Below the pieces are notes generated by a model, which made no database searches, was not told where the DNA came from, and worked only from the letters and a program-made list of their open reading frames with translations. Shown here one piece after another: positions 61,955-64,000 of a stretch of 64,000 nt of DNA. The position numbers were made by a program, and so were the translations under genes. The stretch's first letter is position 1. Each line of letters opens with the position of its first letter. The DNA comes from Hamadaea flava. Lineage in GTDB: Bacteria; Actinomycetota; Actinomycetes; Mycobacteriales; Micromonosporaceae. Where the stretch lies: positions 4,216,001 through 4,280,000 of the forward strand of contig NZ_JAMZDZ010000001.1 in the NCBI RefSeq assembly GCF_024172085.1. The letters are read 5' to 3'.

Positions 61955-61991
61955 GTTGCACGGACCCACCCCCGCCGAAAGGAACCATCCT

Positions 61992-63608
61992 GTGAGTACG
62001 ACCGCCGCCCCGGCCGAGACGATCCTGGGCAACGACGACTGGTGGCGCGACGCGGTCGTCTATCAGATCTACCCGCGCAGCTTCGCCGACGGCGACGGCG
62101 ACGGCACCGGTGACCTGCGAGGCGTACGCCAGAAGCTGCCCTATCTCAAGGATCTGGGCATCGACGCGATCTGGCTCAGCCCGTTCTACACCTCGCCCCT
62201 GGCCGACGGCGGCTACGACGTGGCCGACTACCGCGACGTCGATCCCCGCTTCGGCACCCTCGCCGACTTCGACGAGATGACCGCCGAGGCCCATGCGCTG
62301 GGCATCCGGATCATCGTCGACCTGGTCCCCAACCACTGCTCCGACGAGCACGAATGGTTCCAGGCGGCGCTGGCCGCCGGCCCCGGTTCGGCCGAGCGTG
62401 CCCTGTTCGTCTTCCGCGACGGCCAGGGCGAGCAGGGTGAGCTGCCGCCGAACGACTGGGAGTCCATCTTCGGCGGACCGGCCTGGACCCGAGTTCCCGA
62501 CGGGCAGTGGTACCTGCACCTGTTCGACCCCGGTCAGCCCGACTTCAACTGGGAGCACCCGGCGGTCCGGGCCGAGTTCCGCGACATCCTGCGGTTCTGG
62601 CTGGACCGGGGCGTCGACGGCTTCCGAATCGACGTGGCCCACGGGATGATCAAGGCCGACGGCCTGCCGAACGTCGGCCGCACGAGCGCCGACGGCGAAC
62701 GTCAGGTCGTCATGATCGGCAACGACACGCTGCCCTACTTCGACCAGGACGGCGTCCACGAGATCTACCGCGAATGGCGGCCGATCCTCGACTCGTACGC
62801 CGGTGGCCGGATGGCCGTCGCCGAGGCGTGGGTGCCCGACGCCCAGCGGCTGGCCCGCTACATCGGCTCCGACGAGCTGCACCAGGCCTTCAACTTCGAC
62901 TTCATGATGGCCTCGTGGGACGCCGAGTCGTTCCGGACCATCATCGACAAATCCCTGGCCGAAGCCGACCTCGTCGGCGCGCCGACCACCTGGGTCCTGT
63001 CGAACCACGACAAGCACCGCCACGTGACCCGGTACGGCGACGGCGACCTCGGGCTCGCCCGTGCCCGCGCCGGAACGCTGCTCATGCTCGCGCTGCCCGG
63101 CTCGGCGTACCTCTACAACGGCGAGGAACTCGGCCTCAACGAGGTCCTCGACCTGCCCGACGAGCTGCGGGAGGACCCCGCGTTCCGGCGTACGGGCGAG
63201 AGCCGGGACGGCTGCCGGGTGCCGCTGCCCTGGTCGGGCGGAGCCGAGACCGGATTCGGCTTCGGCCCGGCCGGTTCGGCCCAGCCGTGGCTGCCGCAGC
63301 CGGCGTCGTGGGCGGCGTTGACCGCGGAGGCGCAGGAGAACGATCCGGCGTCGACGCTCAACCTCTACCGCTCGGCGCTGCGCGTACGCAAGGAGCAGCC
63401 CGGGCTCGGCGGCGGCACGCTGACCTGGCTGGACAGCCCGACCGGCGTACTGGCGCTGCGGCGGGAGCCCGGCCTCGTGGTCGTCGCGAACGTCTCCGGC
63501 GAGCCGGTCGACCTGGCCTCCTACGGCTCGGCGGTGCTGCTGGCGAGCGGTCCGCTCGACGGCGACGGCCGCCTCCCGGCCGACACCACCGCCTACCTCA
63601 CCGCCTGA
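61992..63608 (+). CDS. Alpha-glucosidase (GH13, oligo-1,6/alpha-1,4 type)
   Basis: 538 residues. VVYQIYPRSFADGDGDGTGDLRG, and catalytic Asp214 in GFRIDVAHG, Glu278 in VAEAWV, Asp340 in SNHDKHR. VDLVPNHCSDEHEWF is region I. The Val in the FRIDVA segment and the HDKHR region point to the alpha-1,4-glucosidase subgroup, but 1,6 activity cannot be excluded. No signal peptide, so it works on imported maltodextrins. GTG 61992 has AAGGA 8 nt upstream; it follows the amylase stop by 37 nt, so the two are in one operon. Confidence 0.92.
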   Translation: MSTTAAPAETILGNDDWWRDAVVYQIYPRSFADGDGDGTGDLRGVRQKLPYLKDLGIDAIWLSPFYTSPLADGGYDVADYRDVDPRFGTLADFDEMTAEAHALGIRIIVDLVPNHCSDEHEWFQAALAAGPGSAERALFVFRDGQGEQGELPPNDWESIFGGPAWTRVPDGQWYLHLFDPGQPDFNWEHPAVRAEFRDILRFWLDRGVDGFRIDVAHGMIKADGLPNVGRTSADGERQVVMIGNDTLPYFDQDGVHEIYREWRPILDSYAGGRMAVAEAWVPDAQRLARYIGSDELHQAFNFDFMMASWDAESFRTIIDKSLAEADLVGAPTTWVLSNHDKHRHVTRYGDGDLGLARARAGTLLMLALPGSAYLYNGEELGLNEVLDLPDELREDPAFRRTGESRDGCRVPLPWSGGAETGFGFGPAGSAQPWLPQPASWAALTAEAQENDPASTLNLYRSALRVRKEQPGLGGGTLTWLDSPTGVLALRREPGLVVVANVSGEPVDLASYGSAVLLASGPLDGDGRLPADTTAYLTA

Positions 63609-63619
63609 TCAGCGGCCGC

Positions 63620-63653
63620 TCCCCGCTAAGTAGCGTCCGCTACTTAGCGGGGA
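63620..63653. terminator. Bidirectional terminator after the alpha-glucosidase gene and trpS
   Basis: TCCCCGCTAAGTAGCG (63620-63635) and CGCTACTTAGCGGGGA (63638-63653) are perfect 16-bp complements with a 2-nt loop. The trpS stop codon lies inside the right arm. Confidence 0.8.
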
Positions 63654-64000
63654 TGAAGCCGACGTGGTCGTAGACAGCGGCGAGCGTCTGGGACGCCACC
63701 GCCCGCGCCTTCTCCGCGCCGATCGCCAGCATCTTGTCCAGCTGCGCCGGGTCGTCGAGGTACTCCCGGGTGGCCGCCTGGATCGGCGTCACGAAGTCGA
63801 CGAAGACCTCGGCGAGGTCCTTCTTCAGGTCGCCGTAGCCCTTGCCCGCGTACGCCGTGACCAGGTCCTCGATCGTCCGGCCGGACAGCGCCGAGTAGAT
63901 CGTCAGCAGGTTGCTCACCCCGGGCTTGTCCTCGGGGTCGAAGAGGATCTCGCGACCTGTGTCGGTCACCGCCGACTTGATCTTCTTCGCCGAGCGCGCC
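63640..64000 (-). CDS. trpS: Tryptophanyl-tRNA synthetase, C-terminal part
   Basis: About 119 residues visible; the gene enters from beyond the right edge. [35 protein letters not shown] is the class Ic synthetase segment following the KMSKS loop, as in bacterial TrpS. The C-terminal helices ([34 protein letters not shown]) complete the enzyme. It attaches tryptophan to its tRNA. No frameshift or truncation is seen in the visible part. Confidence 0.92.
   Translation of the reverse strand, partial: ARSAKKIKSAVTDTGREILFDPEDKPGVSNLLTIYSALSGRTIEDLVTAYAGKGYGDLKKDLAEVFVDFVTPIQAATREYLDDPAQLDKMLAIGAEKARAVASQTLAAVYDHVGFIPAK

Overview
The window is from a high-GC actinobacterium, most probably a member of the Micromonosporaceae (my inference). 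The grounds are very GC-rich codons with strong third-position bias, a four-gene conservon (sensor kinase, roadblock, DUF742, GTPase), a SARP-type regulator, very frequent GTACGC-like words, and a gene order that partly matches the mycobacterial lpdA - amidohydrolase - pmmB - upp - add - deoA - cdd neighbourhood. About 50 protein genes fill nearly all of the DNA. I saw no rRNA, tRNA, CRISPR array, intact insertion sequence or prophage.

Layout. 1-4.2 kb: the end of a WXG100/EspC-like gene and its partner, guaB1 (GMP reductase type), a PLP-fold protein without its catalytic lysine, and a methyltransferase with a zinc ribbon. 4.3-9.5 kb: a large SARP/NB-ARC/TPR regulator divergent from a small secreted protein, then two coupled genes, one WXG100-like. 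9.6-17.4 kb: lpdA, a GGCT-like protein, an SCO6745-like protein, an MBL hydrolase, a DUF4349 lipoprotein, an M20 amidohydrolase and a stand-alone methylmalonyl-CoA mutase large subunit. 17.6-25.4 kb: a membrane Ser/Thr kinase, pmmB, upp, deoC and two aldehyde dehydrogenase-like genes. 25.5-30.8 kb: cydA-cydB-cydD-cydC. 30.9-37.5 kb: a class V aminotransferase-like enzyme, an acidic protein, an IS110-transposase-like repeat protein and a solitary substrate-binding lipoprotein. 37.6-42.5 kb: the conservon. 42.7-52.8 kb: nucleoside uptake and salvage (add, rlmA-like, DUF4272, deoA, cdd, a BMP-type ABC importer). 53-63.6 kb: maltodextrin use (intracellular GH13, malEFG, LacI regulator, secreted amylase, alpha-glucosidase). 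The trpS 3' end closes the window.

How the genes work together. The BMP-type importer brings in nucleosides. Add and Cdd deaminate them, DeoA splits pyrimidine deoxynucleosides, Upp recovers uracil, PmmB and DeoC process the sugar phosphates, and the aldehyde dehydrogenases may oxidise the resulting aldehyde. In the glucan region, the exported amylase makes maltodextrins, MalEFG imports them (the ATPase is elsewhere), and two cytoplasmic GH13 enzymes hydrolyse them. TTTGCAAGG-type operators near malE and the amylase fit control by the adjacent LacI protein.

Most unusual points: (i) a family of roughly 57-61 bp palindromic repeats, one between convergent genes and two lying in the same reading frame inside the TMD-NBD linkers of both CydD and CydC; (ii) an IS110-transposase-like protein whose C-terminus carries the same ordered motifs as the conservon kinase; (iii) a PLP-fold pseudoenzyme; (iv) many genes with a TANNNT -10 box 5-8 nt before the start codon and no Shine-Dalgarno sequence, which suggests leaderless mRNAs; (v) a 207-bp inverted repeat between upp and deoC. 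All statements come from reading the sequence; no database search or computation was run.
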